From: Thalassospira mesophila
Lineage (GTDB): Bacteria > Pseudomonadota > Alphaproteobacteria > Rhodospirillales > Thalassospiraceae
Reading direction: 5' to 3'
Assembly (NCBI RefSeq): GCF_002115755.1
Contig: NZ_JFKA01000002.1
Location: 1 to 64,000 of the forward strand
Length of the DNA stretch: 64,000 bases
In this document: in pieces, positions 48,701 to 56,297 of the stretch
How positions within the stretch are numbered: position 1 is the first letter of the stretch
Layout of the letters: every line of letters begins with the position of its first letter
Made by a program: the position numbers and the translations under genes
Notes under the pieces: generated by a model
The model's input: the letters and a program-made list of their open reading frames with translations, nothing else
What the model was told of the DNA's origin: nothing
The model's database searches: none

Positions 48701-48942
48701 ACCCGGCTTTGCCTGTTTGAGCTGATGAATGACAAATCCTGTGCTGTGGCCGTGTTATCACGCGGTCGGGGTGCAGGATTTTGTTTTATATGGGGGATCG
48801 TTGTGGGCAACTGGGCTCGGGGCTGGCGTGCGACAATTTTACTCTCGATTGATGCCATCAGGTGTCAATGGGTGTCGCGGGCAATGCTGTTTGGTTGTTT
48901 TGCCTGCGGGCAACTTGCCAGAGCGAAGGTGCCTTGGCCCCG
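48701..48942. other. Intergenic stretch downstream of the channel gene
   Basis: GC-mixed DNA between the convergent channel gene and the adhesin operon terminator. Short open frames here have no homology or ribosome-binding sites. I see nothing else. Confidence 0.3.
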
Positions 48943-48989
48943 AAAAAAAAGCCCCGGCCCGGGGGTGTTGGGGAGTTGTGCGGGCCGGG
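48943..48989 (-). terminator. Rho-independent terminator of the Hfa-like operon
   Basis: Minus-strand stem CCCGGCCCG/CGGGCCGGG with a 19-nt loop followed by GCTTTTTTTT. It lies about 90 nt after the stop of the small secreted protein gene. Confidence 0.75.
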
Positions 48990-49079
48990 AAAGCGTTCTT
49001 GATTGGGGTCAGAACGTGCAGGACTGCCGCCCTGGGACGTTTGGGGTGAGGCGGCGACCGGCAATAATTAATTGATTGA

Positions 49080-49526
49080 TTATTGTGTGCCGGACAAGTT
49101 TTCGAGCGCATCGCTCAAATTTGTTGTGGTTGTTTGCGTATTTGAATCGGCGGTTTGATCCCCGGTGGAATCCTGGCCGGTATCAACAGAACCGCTGGAA
49201 TTATTAAGAATAACGCAGGCCGAGTTGGCTGTTGAGCTGGCTGTCCCGCCGCCACCGCCGCAGACCAGCTGGGTCAGGCTGCTGGTGCCAGAAGAGGTTG
49301 TGGCGCTGCCAGACCCGCTAAGCAGTCCGGATTCAGCCTGTTTCATGACGACAGCAAGCGAAGCGCGGTTTTGATCGGGCGCAGACCAGGGTTTTTCAAA
49401 CATTTGGGCCGTCGCCGAAAGGGAGCCTGATGCACACATAATTGCCGCGATCGCAAGGATGCGCGTGCCTCGCAGGACGGGTTTGTGACAGCGACGGGCG
49501 GGTTGGGACCGGGAAGGCGAAAACAT
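49080..49526 (-). CDS. Small secreted Gly/Ser/Thr-rich protein of the Hfa-like locus
   Basis: I do not recognise a family. The 148-residue protein has a basic N-terminus and a hydrophobic segment (TRILAIAAIMCASGSLSATA) that should act as a signal peptide. The mature part starts QMFEKPWSAPDQNRASLAVV, then becomes low-complexity: SGSGSATTSSGTSS, a GGGGG run and TQTTTT. It has two cysteines (VCGGG and SACVILNN), apart from those in the leader. AAGGAAAATCTG precedes the ATG. As third gene after the CsgG/HfaB-like and HfaD-like genes it is a candidate secreted structural subunit; this is inference. Confidence 0.65.
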   Translation of the reverse strand: MFSPSRSQPARRCHKPVLRGTRILAIAAIMCASGSLSATAQMFEKPWSAPDQNRASLAVVMKQAESGLLSGSGSATTSSGTSSLTQLVCGGGGGTASSTANSACVILNNSSGSVDTGQDSTGDQTADSNTQTTTTNLSDALENLSGTQ

Positions 49527-49556
49527 CAGATTTTCCTTTCGTCGGGCTGGGCAAGG

Positions 49557-49585
49557 AAGAAGGAGGAGACGGGCTCCTCCTTCTT
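49557..49585 (-). repeat. Intercistronic hairpin before the small secreted protein gene
   Basis: A perfect 12-bp stem (AAGAAGGAGGAG and its complement) with a 5-nt loop lies in the 69-nt gap after the HfaD-like gene. Without a good T-run it may attenuate or stabilise, allowing different levels of the two secreted products. Confidence 0.6.
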
Positions 49586-49595
49586 TTGTGCCGGG

Positions 49596-50888
49596 TTAGT
49601 CGTTGATGGCGGGTGCGCCAACCTTGATCGACAGGTTGTTGCCGATGGCGGTCGCGGAGCCATTGATGACCGGCTGGTCAACCGAACCAAGGCCGGAATA
49701 GTTGCTGAGATTGACGTCATAGACACTGCTGACGGCAGAAACATTGGCGTAAGCAAACTGGGTAACGTCAGAAATCAGCGCAACGTCAGGGGTGATGCCG
49801 TCAACATCGGTGTTGCCACCGCCGCTGCCGCCACTGCCACCACTGCCACCATAACGGAAGGCCGACGAAATGGATTGTGCGTCGCCGTCAACCGGGTCTT
49901 CGTCAACCGGGGTGGCTTCTGCCGATACCGATTGCACCGAGATATTCATGTTGTTGGCAAGGGCCATCGCGCTGGCATCGACAGCGTAATTGTCAATGTC
50001 ACTCACATTCGAAGTGGCTGTTACACTGGATGGAGAAATATCACCATTCAAGGCCAGCAAGGTCAGGCCCATGGCACCGGAAAGGTTGGTGTTCGGGCTG
50101 GTCTGGTTCCCCATATTGAAGCTGGAGGAAGAGGCATCGCCACCACCCGAAGGACCCTGTTCGCCACTGGCCGCATCAAAGGCAAACTGGCCGGCGTGAA
50201 CATTAACAACCCCTTCGCCCGCAACCGATGCATTGTTGGCAAGGGCAGTTGCAGTGGCATTAAGCGAAGGCAGTTCGGTTGCTGCGTCATAGCTGCCGGT
50301 GGGCTGAATGTTGTCGACACTGACAGTGAAGATAACACCATCGGTTTCGCCGTTACCCACACCATCTTCGGCGAACGGGTCGGTTACAGCACCGGTAACG
50401 GTGATGTTTGCGCCGTCAAATGCGCCACCGGCAGAGGCAATGCCCCCTTCGGAATCCGGGCTGTTGCCTGCCGGACCATCTGCAATACCAAACGAGGACG
50501 GGTTGGTGCCCTGACCAGCGGCGATGCCGTCAACATTGCCAGATGTGGTTTCGCTGAAATCTGCAACATCGGGGTCGAGGCTTGTCGATGATCCGTTCGA
50601 CCAGGCTTCGCCTTCAAAGGTAAAGGTCCCCGAGGTTTCGGTCATGAGCGGCTGGTTGTTGTGAATACCGTGTACGTTTGACGTGGCCGACGTGCCGCCG
50701 AGCTTTTCCTGCAAAATTTCCACCATTGAAAATTCTGCCGGATCGTCAATGTTAAGATCAACACTGACATTGGTGTCGACATCGCCATCCCATGACCATT
50801 CAACATTGTCGAACGCAAAGGCAGGGCCCCCGATTACAAGTACACCAGCAGTGATGATGGTGCCCAGCAACAGTTTGGTCTTAAGCAT
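49596..50888 (-). CDS. HfaD-like secreted repeat protein (putative adhesin)
   Basis: A 430-residue exported protein: signal peptide MLKTKLLLGTIITAGVLVIG ending AFAF/DNVEW. It is acidic, poor in Lys/Arg, rich in Asn, Ser, Gly, Thr and lacks Cys. A degenerate motif recurs: NATATALANNASV (210-222), DASAMALANNMNISV (304-318) and GSATAIGNNLSIKV (410-423). A second motif, TSATSNVHGIHN (66-77), TATSNVSDIDN (290-300) and SAVSSVYDVNLSN (384-396), precedes the latter two. This pattern and its place beside a CsgG/HfaB gene recall the Caulobacter holdfast anchor HfaD. AGGAG lies upstream, inside the end of the HfaB-like gene. Confidence 0.72.
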   Translation of the reverse strand: MLKTKLLLGTIITAGVLVIGGPAFAFDNVEWSWDGDVDTNVSVDLNIDDPAEFSMVEILQEKLGGTSATSNVHGIHNNQPLMTETSGTFTFEGEAWSNGSSTSLDPDVADFSETTSGNVDGIAAGQGTNPSSFGIADGPAGNSPDSEGGIASAGGAFDGANITVTGAVTDPFAEDGVGNGETDGVIFTVSVDNIQPTGSYDAATELPSLNATATALANNASVAGEGVVNVHAGQFAFDAASGEQGPSGGGDASSSSFNMGNQTSPNTNLSGAMGLTLLALNGDISPSSVTATSNVSDIDNYAVDASAMALANNMNISVQSVSAEATPVDEDPVDGDAQSISSAFRYGGSGGSGGSGGGNTDVDGITPDVALISDVTQFAYANVSAVSSVYDVNLSNYSGLGSVDQPVINGSATAIGNNLSIKVGAPAIND

Positions 50889-50893
50889 TTTGG

Positions 50894-51754
50894 TTACTCC
50901 TGTTGATTGCTTTTTTCCGTTTTGGAAAGAGAAGAAAACCGCTCTAGATGCGCGCTCATGTCATTTGCTTTGCTAAGCTCGCATTCCGGTGTTTGCGGCA
51001 GCCCCAAGAAATCTGTCATGATTTGATAGACCCCCATTTCTGCAACCGCTCTGACGCCAAGCTGTAGCGGCTCGTTCCGGATGCGCCCGGCGTCAAATTC
51101 GACAAGATTGATTCCGAAGAAACGAAAGACACCGGCGCTGACTTCGTAGCCCATGATTTGCTTTTGCAATGAGCTGACATAGCGGACGGCGAAACTTTTT
51201 GAATCGATGACACGCAAATCCATGGCGACATTGATCACGACAGTTCTGCCACCGCCGCCAATGCCCCGGACGTAAAGCTGCGCGCCTTCGCTGAGGATGT
51301 TGTAGTTAAGTTCGGTTACGGCCCCGACGAGGATGAAGTCGGAGGCGGGAATTTTTCCGTATTGATCAATGGAACGGGTGAGGCGGCCTTGTTCTGAAAG
51401 GCGGACTTCGGCAAGGGGAATGCGCAGGTCAAACCGTTCAACCAGGTTGGCGCGGCCCGATTTGTAAAGCGCGCTCATCACCATTTCGCTGACGCCCTGG
51501 GAAACCGCATGGCCATTTTCGTCGTAATTCAGCTGGCCGGTCTTGTCGGCGACCTCGCCCACGGCAAAGATGGGAAGCCGGTTGGCCGGCACATCTTTCA
51601 ACAGACGCAGGCAGGCGCTGTAAGGTGTTTCGTTATCTGTAACCGGAAAAGATATCATCGGGTCGATGCGGTTTTGCGAATAAGACGCCGGCCCCGGAGC
51701 GCACGCCGCCAGACTTGTAACGGTCAGTGCGGTTGCTGCTATTTTACGAAACAT
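50894..51754 (-). CDS. CsgG/HfaB-family outer-membrane secretion lipoprotein
   Basis: A 286-residue lipoprotein. The ATG 51754 gives a signal sequence with lipobox SLAACAP (Cys near residue 19); a longer frame reaches 51793. Family features: LPIFAVGEVADKTGQLNYDENG, VSEMVMSALYKSGRANLVERFD, ILVGAVTELNYNI, and the barrel-region GGGGRTVVINVAMDLRVIDS with TKSFAVRYVSSLQKQIMG-type strands. CsgG forms a nonameric pore that exports curli subunits; HfaB does the same for holdfast anchors. It leads the operon with the HfaD-like and small secreted genes, so it is their likely exporter. Confidence 0.85.
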   Translation of the reverse strand: MFRKIAATALTVTSLAACAPGPASYSQNRIDPMISFPVTDNETPYSACLRLLKDVPANRLPIFAVGEVADKTGQLNYDENGHAVSQGVSEMVMSALYKSGRANLVERFDLRIPLAEVRLSEQGRLTRSIDQYGKIPASDFILVGAVTELNYNILSEGAQLYVRGIGGGGRTVVINVAMDLRVIDSKSFAVRYVSSLQKQIMGYEVSAGVFRFFGINLVEFDAGRIRNEPLQLGVRAVAEMGVYQIMTDFLGLPQTPECELSKANDMSAHLERFSSLSKTEKSNQQE

Positions 51755-52054
51755 TTTTCCAATCCCTGCTGAGTTCTTTCCCCAAAAGCGCAACCTGCAA
51801 TTTTTTAGTTGCCGTTTGCTTGAGTTAAATATGCCACAGCCGAGTATTTATTCTAAGTCACATAAGTGATTACTTGATGGTTAAAGATGGTTACGTAATT
51901 TATTCAAATTTTATTTATAAAATATTTTTGGTTATTTGAGTAATCATTGTTGAATACTCCTTTTTTAATAGGAATATGCTATAGGGCATATTGCGTTATG
52001 TGAAAAAAGCGTTTTGAATCAAGCGTCTTATTCCTTGCCAGAAAAGATGCTGAC
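51755..52054. promoter_or_regulatory. AT-rich divergent control region of the Hfa-like locus
   Basis: About 300 bases, strongly AT-rich, between the CsgG/HfaB-like gene (minus) and the LuxR-type regulator (plus). It contains a 7-bp inverted repeat AATATGC-N6-GCATATT at 51973-51992, a possible operator, and long A/T tracts suited to nucleoid-protein binding. This resembles the arrangement between divergent curli operons, though only by layout. Confidence 0.5.
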
Positions 52055-52702
52055 ATGACCCCTTTCATCAACACGCAAAAAGCCGACCGTCGGGTGCTGG
52101 TTATCGGTTTTCGCCCGTCTGAAATTGATGCCTTGTTTGGCGATGATATGGGCTGGATACCGGTTGCGGACCCCGATTTTCGTTTGGCAGCGCGTGACGA
52201 AGGCCGGTTTTGTGCCGCGCTGATTGGTCAGCGGCAAACCGAATTGTTAAGCCATTTGCAGATTCGTTATCTTTTCCGGGTGGCCCGCAAGATTCCGCTG
52301 ATTACGTTTGTGGCGGACGGGCACCATATTGTCGGGCAGCGGTTTGACTGCGGCAGCAATGCGCTGATGTTTTCATCGACCACCGGTTTGCTTGATGAAA
52401 TATGCCTGCTCGCCGACGAGGATTACTGGTTGCTGCCCGGGGACATTGACGGTGTGTCATTGCTGTTAGGCGATAGTGCCGATGCAAAGGCAAACCGGTT
52501 GACGGTGCGTGACTGGTATTTGCTGCGCGAAATACAGAAGGGCAAAAGTAATGCTGAAATTGCCCGCTATGCCAATCGTAGTGTGCCGGAAATCAAAAGC
52601 TGGCTGTTTGAGATATTTAACAGCCTGGAAGTTACCACGCGCACCCAGGCCGCGATCGTTGCTCATTTTATCGAGCAACATTCCAGCCGGCCGTCGCCCT
52701 GA
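52055..52702 (+). CDS. LuxR-type transcriptional regulator (CsgD-like layout)
   Basis: A 215-residue regulator. The N-terminal ~140 residues look like a degenerate receiver-like domain without the usual aspartates (RVLVIGFRPSEIDALF). The C-terminal GerE/LuxR helix-turn-helix (~147-205) reads LTVRDWYLLREIQKGKSNAE, ending in TRTQAAIVAHF; the recognition helix (VPEIKSWLFEIF) departs from the usual TVKxH pattern. It is divergent from the exporter operon and 187 nt upstream of the HfaA-like gene, so it is the natural candidate controller of both. Signal unknown. Confidence 0.8.
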   Translation: MTPFINTQKADRRVLVIGFRPSEIDALFGDDMGWIPVADPDFRLAARDEGRFCAALIGQRQTELLSHLQIRYLFRVARKIPLITFVADGHHIVGQRFDCGSNALMFSSTTGLLDEICLLADEDYWLLPGDIDGVSLLLGDSADAKANRLTVRDWYLLREIQKGKSNAEIARYANRSVPEIKSWLFEIFNSLEVTTRTQAAIVAHFIEQHSSRPSP

Positions 52703-52889
52703 ACAAGGGCGGGTATCGCCAATAACCGGCTTTGGGCTGCCGGGCCGCAAAATGCGGAAAACAGATATGCCCATACCAGTGTGATTAGCCGCAGGGCATG
52801 GGTATTACAGATGTTTTTGAGACTGACTTCGCCAGAAAAACAGACCATATGCGGTTTATGGAATGCAATCTTCATAAAAGGACGAGGAC

Positions 52890-53426
52890 ATGATGACCTG
52901 GTTTGCAGATTTGAAAAAAATAGCGCGCTACGGGGTACCGGTACTGGCGGGGGTGATTTGTGTTGCCGGGTTTTCGACCGTCGGGCAGGCCCAGTTTAAC
53001 AACAAACCCTATTCGTTTAATACGCCGACCGGGGCACCTGGCATGAGCACTGCGGCACGGCAGGCGATTATAAATGACCAGCTTTATGACAGCCGACCAC
53101 AAAACATGATGCGCGATTCATCCGGGGCGTTGTTGTCTATTGAAAAAAGCAAAGGTGGCACGGCCATTGTACGCACCGCAGATGGAGAAGTTTTACCCGG
53201 TTTCAGGGGAACTTCCATTTCGGTCGGGGGGATGTCGGTAGGGGTGTTCAATGCGTATTTCATGGCGGCAGACAGTGGCCGATGGTACGCACCGGTTCAA
53301 AGCATGGCAGCAACATATACTATTAATGGCTGGATCAATTTGCTATCGCAAGATGGCCGCACTGTAATCCCGCCGGTCACAGCGTCGCCGGTGGATGGCT
53401 GGACCTGGATGGCGGCGGGCTTCTGA
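52890..53426 (+). CDS. HfaA-like secreted protein
   Basis: A 178-residue exported protein. The start is ATG 52890 or 52893 (GGACGAGGAC just upstream). The signal peptide runs to VGQA/QFNNK. The mature region begins QFNNKPYSFNTPTGAPGMST and continues AARQAIINDQLYDSRPQNMM, then RTADGEVLPGFRG, SISVGGMSVGVFNAYFMA and a tail with GWTWMAAGF. It has no cysteine. From memory this N-terminal arrangement is like the Caulobacter holdfast anchor HfaA, a curli-like protein exported by HfaB; I could not align it. Its position next to HfaB- and HfaD-like genes supports that. Confidence 0.65.
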   Translation: MMTWFADLKKIARYGVPVLAGVICVAGFSTVGQAQFNNKPYSFNTPTGAPGMSTAARQAIINDQLYDSRPQNMMRDSSGALLSIEKSKGGTAIVRTADGEVLPGFRGTSISVGGMSVGVFNAYFMAADSGRWYAPVQSMAATYTINGWINLLSQDGRTVIPPVTASPVDGWTWMAAGF

Positions 53427-53442
53427 GGCTTTTTCTCACCAG

Positions 53443-53475
53443 AAAAAACGCCCCGTCAAACATTGACGGGGCGTT
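53443..53475. terminator. Terminator between the HfaA-like gene and the NarL-like regulator
   Basis: A perfect 13-bp stem AACGCCCCGTCAA with its complement and a 3-nt loop. On the minus strand it is followed by TTTTTT, so it ends the 53645-54340 transcript; it may also stop the HfaA-like transcript. Confidence 0.85.
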
Positions 53476-53644
53476 AAAAGGTGTCAAATGAGACTTGTTG
53501 AGCCAGCGCGCAAACCGGAGTTGGGCGCGGGTTTGGTCGAAAATATCGTTGTTGGTTCAAAATGGCTGGATGCTTTCAATATGGGCCGGGCGCACGAGGG
53601 GCCAGATATTGTTGTGGTGCCGGCACCGGGTTATCAGGTGTCGA

Positions 53645-54340
53645 TCAGGTATAGGATGCTGCGTAGCCGGGGCTACGTGGTTGGCTGCGCAGGGCCCAGA
53701 TGGCAGCCTGGGTTCTGTTATCTACCTTGATTTTACGCAGAATGCTTTTGACATGCACTTTGACGGTGGCTTCGGAAATATTGAGCCGGATGGCAATGCG
53801 CTTGTTTGAATCGCCGCTGGCCAGGCATTCGAGGATTTCATGTTCGCGGGGCGATAGTTCAATTTCAAGCATATCGATCGTGTCGAGTTCGAACGAGGAC
53901 ATGAAATGAAAGCGTTCCATCATGATGGCGGCAAGGTTGGAGGGGTAAATTTTTTCACCCTCGGTAATCAGCTGGAATGCCAGTTCGATGGCCGTTTGCG
54001 AGACATCGTCAAGCAAGGCACCGTTTACGCCAAGGTTAAACAGGGCAAACAGGCTTTCGGCATCATATTCATGGGCGAGGGTGATGATCCGGACGCCGGG
54101 ATTGTTTTCGCGAAAGGTTGCCAGCGAGGTCATCTGGGTTTGGAAATTATCGATGCTGACCAGGACGACATCGATTTTCTGATCGACCGGGGTGACAGAA
54201 ATCAAATCATCCAGAGTAGGCGCATTGATAATTTCTGCATTTTTGGTGTGAGCCAACAAAGTGGTTAGACCGGTACGCAATAAGAGGCTGGAATGCACTA
54301 CCGCTACGATTATTTCTGCAGAGTTCCTTGACGTCCGCAT
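53645..54340 (-). CDS. NarL/LuxR-type regulator with pseudo-receiver domain (paralogue A)
   Basis: A 231-residue regulator. Residues ~9-120 fold like a response-regulator receiver, but the phosphorylation residues are missing: the N-terminal acidic pair is VH (VAVVHSS), the acceptor aspartate is S62 (DVVLVSIDN) and the conserved lysine is D111 (GALLDDVS). The LuxR helix-turn-helix (162-218) is intact: LSPREHEILECLASGDSNKR and ISEATVKVHVKSILRKIKV. It is clearly paralogous to the 54768-55502 product over its whole length. CsgD and VpsT also have degenerate receivers, so regulation by a ligand or partner, not phosphorylation, is likely. Confidence 0.85.
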   Translation of the reverse strand: MRTSRNSAEIIVAVVHSSLLLRTGLTTLLAHTKNAEIINAPTLDDLISVTPVDQKIDVVLVSIDNFQTQMTSLATFRENNPGVRIITLAHEYDAESLFALFNLGVNGALLDDVSQTAIELAFQLITEGEKIYPSNLAAIMMERFHFMSSFELDTIDMLEIELSPREHEILECLASGDSNKRIAIRLNISEATVKVHVKSILRKIKVDNRTQAAIWALRSQPRSPGYAASYT

Positions 54341-54647
54341 TGTCGTTATCCCTGTATTTGCTGTTTTCTGATTTACGGGGATACTCTCTTTTGGAAAAGA
54401 AAACTCAACCGGAATGGTTAATCATTTCAATCTTACGAGTAAAATGACTGCGTTCCGGATTGTTACCCCGTGCCTTCAAGATCAGGATAGCTAGCAAGTG
54501 TTCTCAAATCTATTCTCCAGTGGGGGTAGTGCAAGTTCATTTGTTATCTATTACGGGTAACTATTATGGGGTGCTGCACTGATTTTGACGGGGGGCTTGC
54601 GAACATTGGATAAATTCTTGTGTAATAGCGATGTGGAGGCAGGGCCC
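54341..54647. other. Intergenic region upstream of paralogue A
   Basis: About 300 bases of lower-GC DNA that should contain the promoter of the 53645-54340 regulator. A frame at 54551-54757 (minus) runs through the terminator of the next gene and is not called. No clear operator is visible. Confidence 0.35.
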
Positions 54648-54677
54648 AATAAAAAGGGCTCGCCTTTTTGCGAGCCC
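54648..54677 (-). terminator. Rho-independent terminator of paralogue B
   Basis: Minus-strand stem GGGCTCGC/GCGAGCCC with a 6-nt loop (AAAAAG) followed by TTTTTATT, about 90 nt after the regulator's stop. Confidence 0.9.
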
Positions 54678-54767
54678 AGCAGGGAACGTACCTTGTTTGT
54701 GTTTTGCTTTGTTCTTTCGAGTTGTTTGTCGATAGAGGTTTCAGGCAGAGGTTTCATATAGTCTCAC

Positions 54768-55502
54768 TTACGCCGACGGGTGAAGGCAGCGGGGCACCGC
54801 GCACGGGGCTGCCGGAAAATATTTGTGCGTCATTGGACGTGTCCGTTGACGCAGCGACCAGATTGCTGCCTGCGTTCTGTTATCGACACCGATTTTGCGC
54901 AAGATGCTTTTGACATGCACCTTGACGGTGGCTTCGGTGATATCGAGCCGAATGGCGATGCGCTTGTTGGATTCACCATTTTCCAGGCATTGCAGAATTT
55001 CCTGTTCGCGATGTGTCAGGTCGACCTCATCATCTGGGATGTCTGTCGGAAATGGCATACAAGGGTTATCGATGCGCGCCATCAGCACTTGGGCCAGGTT
55101 TGATGGAAACAGTTTTTGCCCTTCTTTGAGCATCCGAAATGCCAGTTTCAGCGTGTTTTGGGAAACGTCGTCCAGCAATGCCCCGTCAATATTGATTTTG
55201 AAAAGGGCAAACAGGTCTTCAAGTTCGTAATGATGGGACAAAGCCAGAATTTTAAGGGCGGGATTGTGGTCTCGCAGCATTGTCAAATTGGCTATATCTT
55301 GTTGTACGTCGTCAATGCTGACCAGGACGATATCGGTTGGTGTGTCGTTGTCGATGTCTTCGCGCAGTTCTTCGAGTGAAGGCACACTGGTAATGGAAAG
55401 ATTACGAAATTCTCCCAGAATTGTTGTCAATGCGTGGCGCATTAAACTGCCGGGATGCACGACCGCAACATGTTGAGTTGCGTCTTGTTCAATTGACTTC
55501 AT
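54768..55502 (-). CDS. NarL/LuxR-type regulator with pseudo-receiver domain (paralogue B)
   Basis: A 244-residue sister of the 53645-54340 product, in the same orientation and with matching segments throughout (VLVSID, LFALFK, GALLDDVSQ, LFPSNLAQ, VHVKSILRKIGVDNRTQAAIW). The receiver-like domain again lacks the acidic pair (VAVVHPG), has S62 in place of the acceptor aspartate and an Asp where the conserved lysine should be. The helix-turn-helix at ~165-225 (LTHREQEILQCLENGESNKR) is normal. A 795-bp AT-rich region lies upstream. The pair probably arose by tandem duplication. Confidence 0.85.
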   Translation of the reverse strand: MKSIEQDATQHVAVVHPGSLMRHALTTILGEFRNLSITSVPSLEELREDIDNDTPTDIVLVSIDDVQQDIANLTMLRDHNPALKILALSHHYELEDLFALFKINIDGALLDDVSQNTLKLAFRMLKEGQKLFPSNLAQVLMARIDNPCMPFPTDIPDDEVDLTHREQEILQCLENGESNKRIAIRLDITEATVKVHVKSILRKIGVDNRTQAAIWSLRQRTRPMTHKYFPAAPCAVPRCLHPSA

Positions 55503-56237
55503 GGTTCCCCCGAAACATGTCAGTTAATTCCCTTCCTGTGCTTGTGAGAGTATCAGTTAGGTGACGGGCATGTTGCCAATGAGGATTTTTTGGCTTGGTT
55601 GGTTAGGGCAATAATCCCATCAGCAGTAAGAAGTTAATCTTCTGTTTTTTATGGTTCCATAACTATGGCGAGGTAAGAGGGCCGGATTTTGCATCATCAT
55701 AGGTAGAAGTGATGAGTCATTTTTTCTCTTTTATGGGATGCAATACGAATGAATAGTTTTTGGTGTCGAGTAAAATTACATTAGATTCGGTTAATATAGT
55801 CGCGAAATATATACGCTGAAAAAACCTGCCCAACTGGACATGATTTGTTCTCGGTAATCATAAATTTAGTTTAAAATCAATTATTTATAAGATGAGCAAA
55901 TATGTGCTGGCGTCCATGTCCTGAATTGCATGAAATGCCAGAAAACCGCAAATTTTGCGGTAAAGTTGAAAATCCTAACAATTGCTGTCGTATTGAGATA
56001 GTTATTCTTGCGTATGTTTACTATACTATTCGTAAGGGAGGTGCGCATTTATCGACAGAATCTTTTTTACTATGCCGGGTATGTCGATTCTCTTGGCAAG
56101 ATGGCAGAAAAATTAATGTTATCAGCAATTAAGTAGTAGCCCGCCCGGAGGATTGACGGGCTGAAAAAGGTATCGGTCCGAATTATACCAATGCCTAGCT
56201 ATCTCGTGCGGGAGTGGAATTTGTGAATTTTGCCACG
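55503..56237. promoter_or_regulatory. Long AT-rich region upstream of paralogue B
   Basis: About 735 bases, markedly richer in A/T than the window average. It should include the promoter of the regulator at 54768-55502. A frame at 55902-56132 (plus, 76 codons, Cys-rich) has no clear ribosome-binding site or homologue and is left uncalled. A short stem AGCCCG/CGGGCT lies near 56138-56162. It could carry an unrecognised small RNA. Confidence 0.35.
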
Positions 56238-56266
56238 AAAAAGGGCCTGCCGAAAACGACAGACCC
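56238..56266 (-). terminator. Rho-independent terminator of nadC
   Basis: Minus-strand 10-bp stem GGGTCTGTCG/CGGCAGGCCC (two G-T pairs), TTTT loop, followed by TTTTTC, 30 nt after the nadC stop. Confidence 0.85.
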
Positions 56267-56297
56267 TGACAAAAGCCTGAGGGCGTGAACCGGAATT

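Noticed and set aside
48943..48989. GC-rich palindrome as an origin or protein-binding site
   Set aside because: The T8 run on the minus strand and its place after the operon make it an ordinary Rho-independent terminator.
53488..53730. 80-codon plus-strand frame after the HfaA-like gene
   Set aside because: It begins after a terminator and overlaps the 3' end of a certain regulator gene on the other strand.
54551..54757. 68-codon minus-strand frame after paralogue B
   Set aside because: A Rho-independent terminator (54648-54677) lies inside it, so it would not be fully transcribed.
55902..56132. 76-codon Cys-rich plus-strand frame
   Set aside because: No clear ribosome-binding site or homologue; AT-rich intergenic context.
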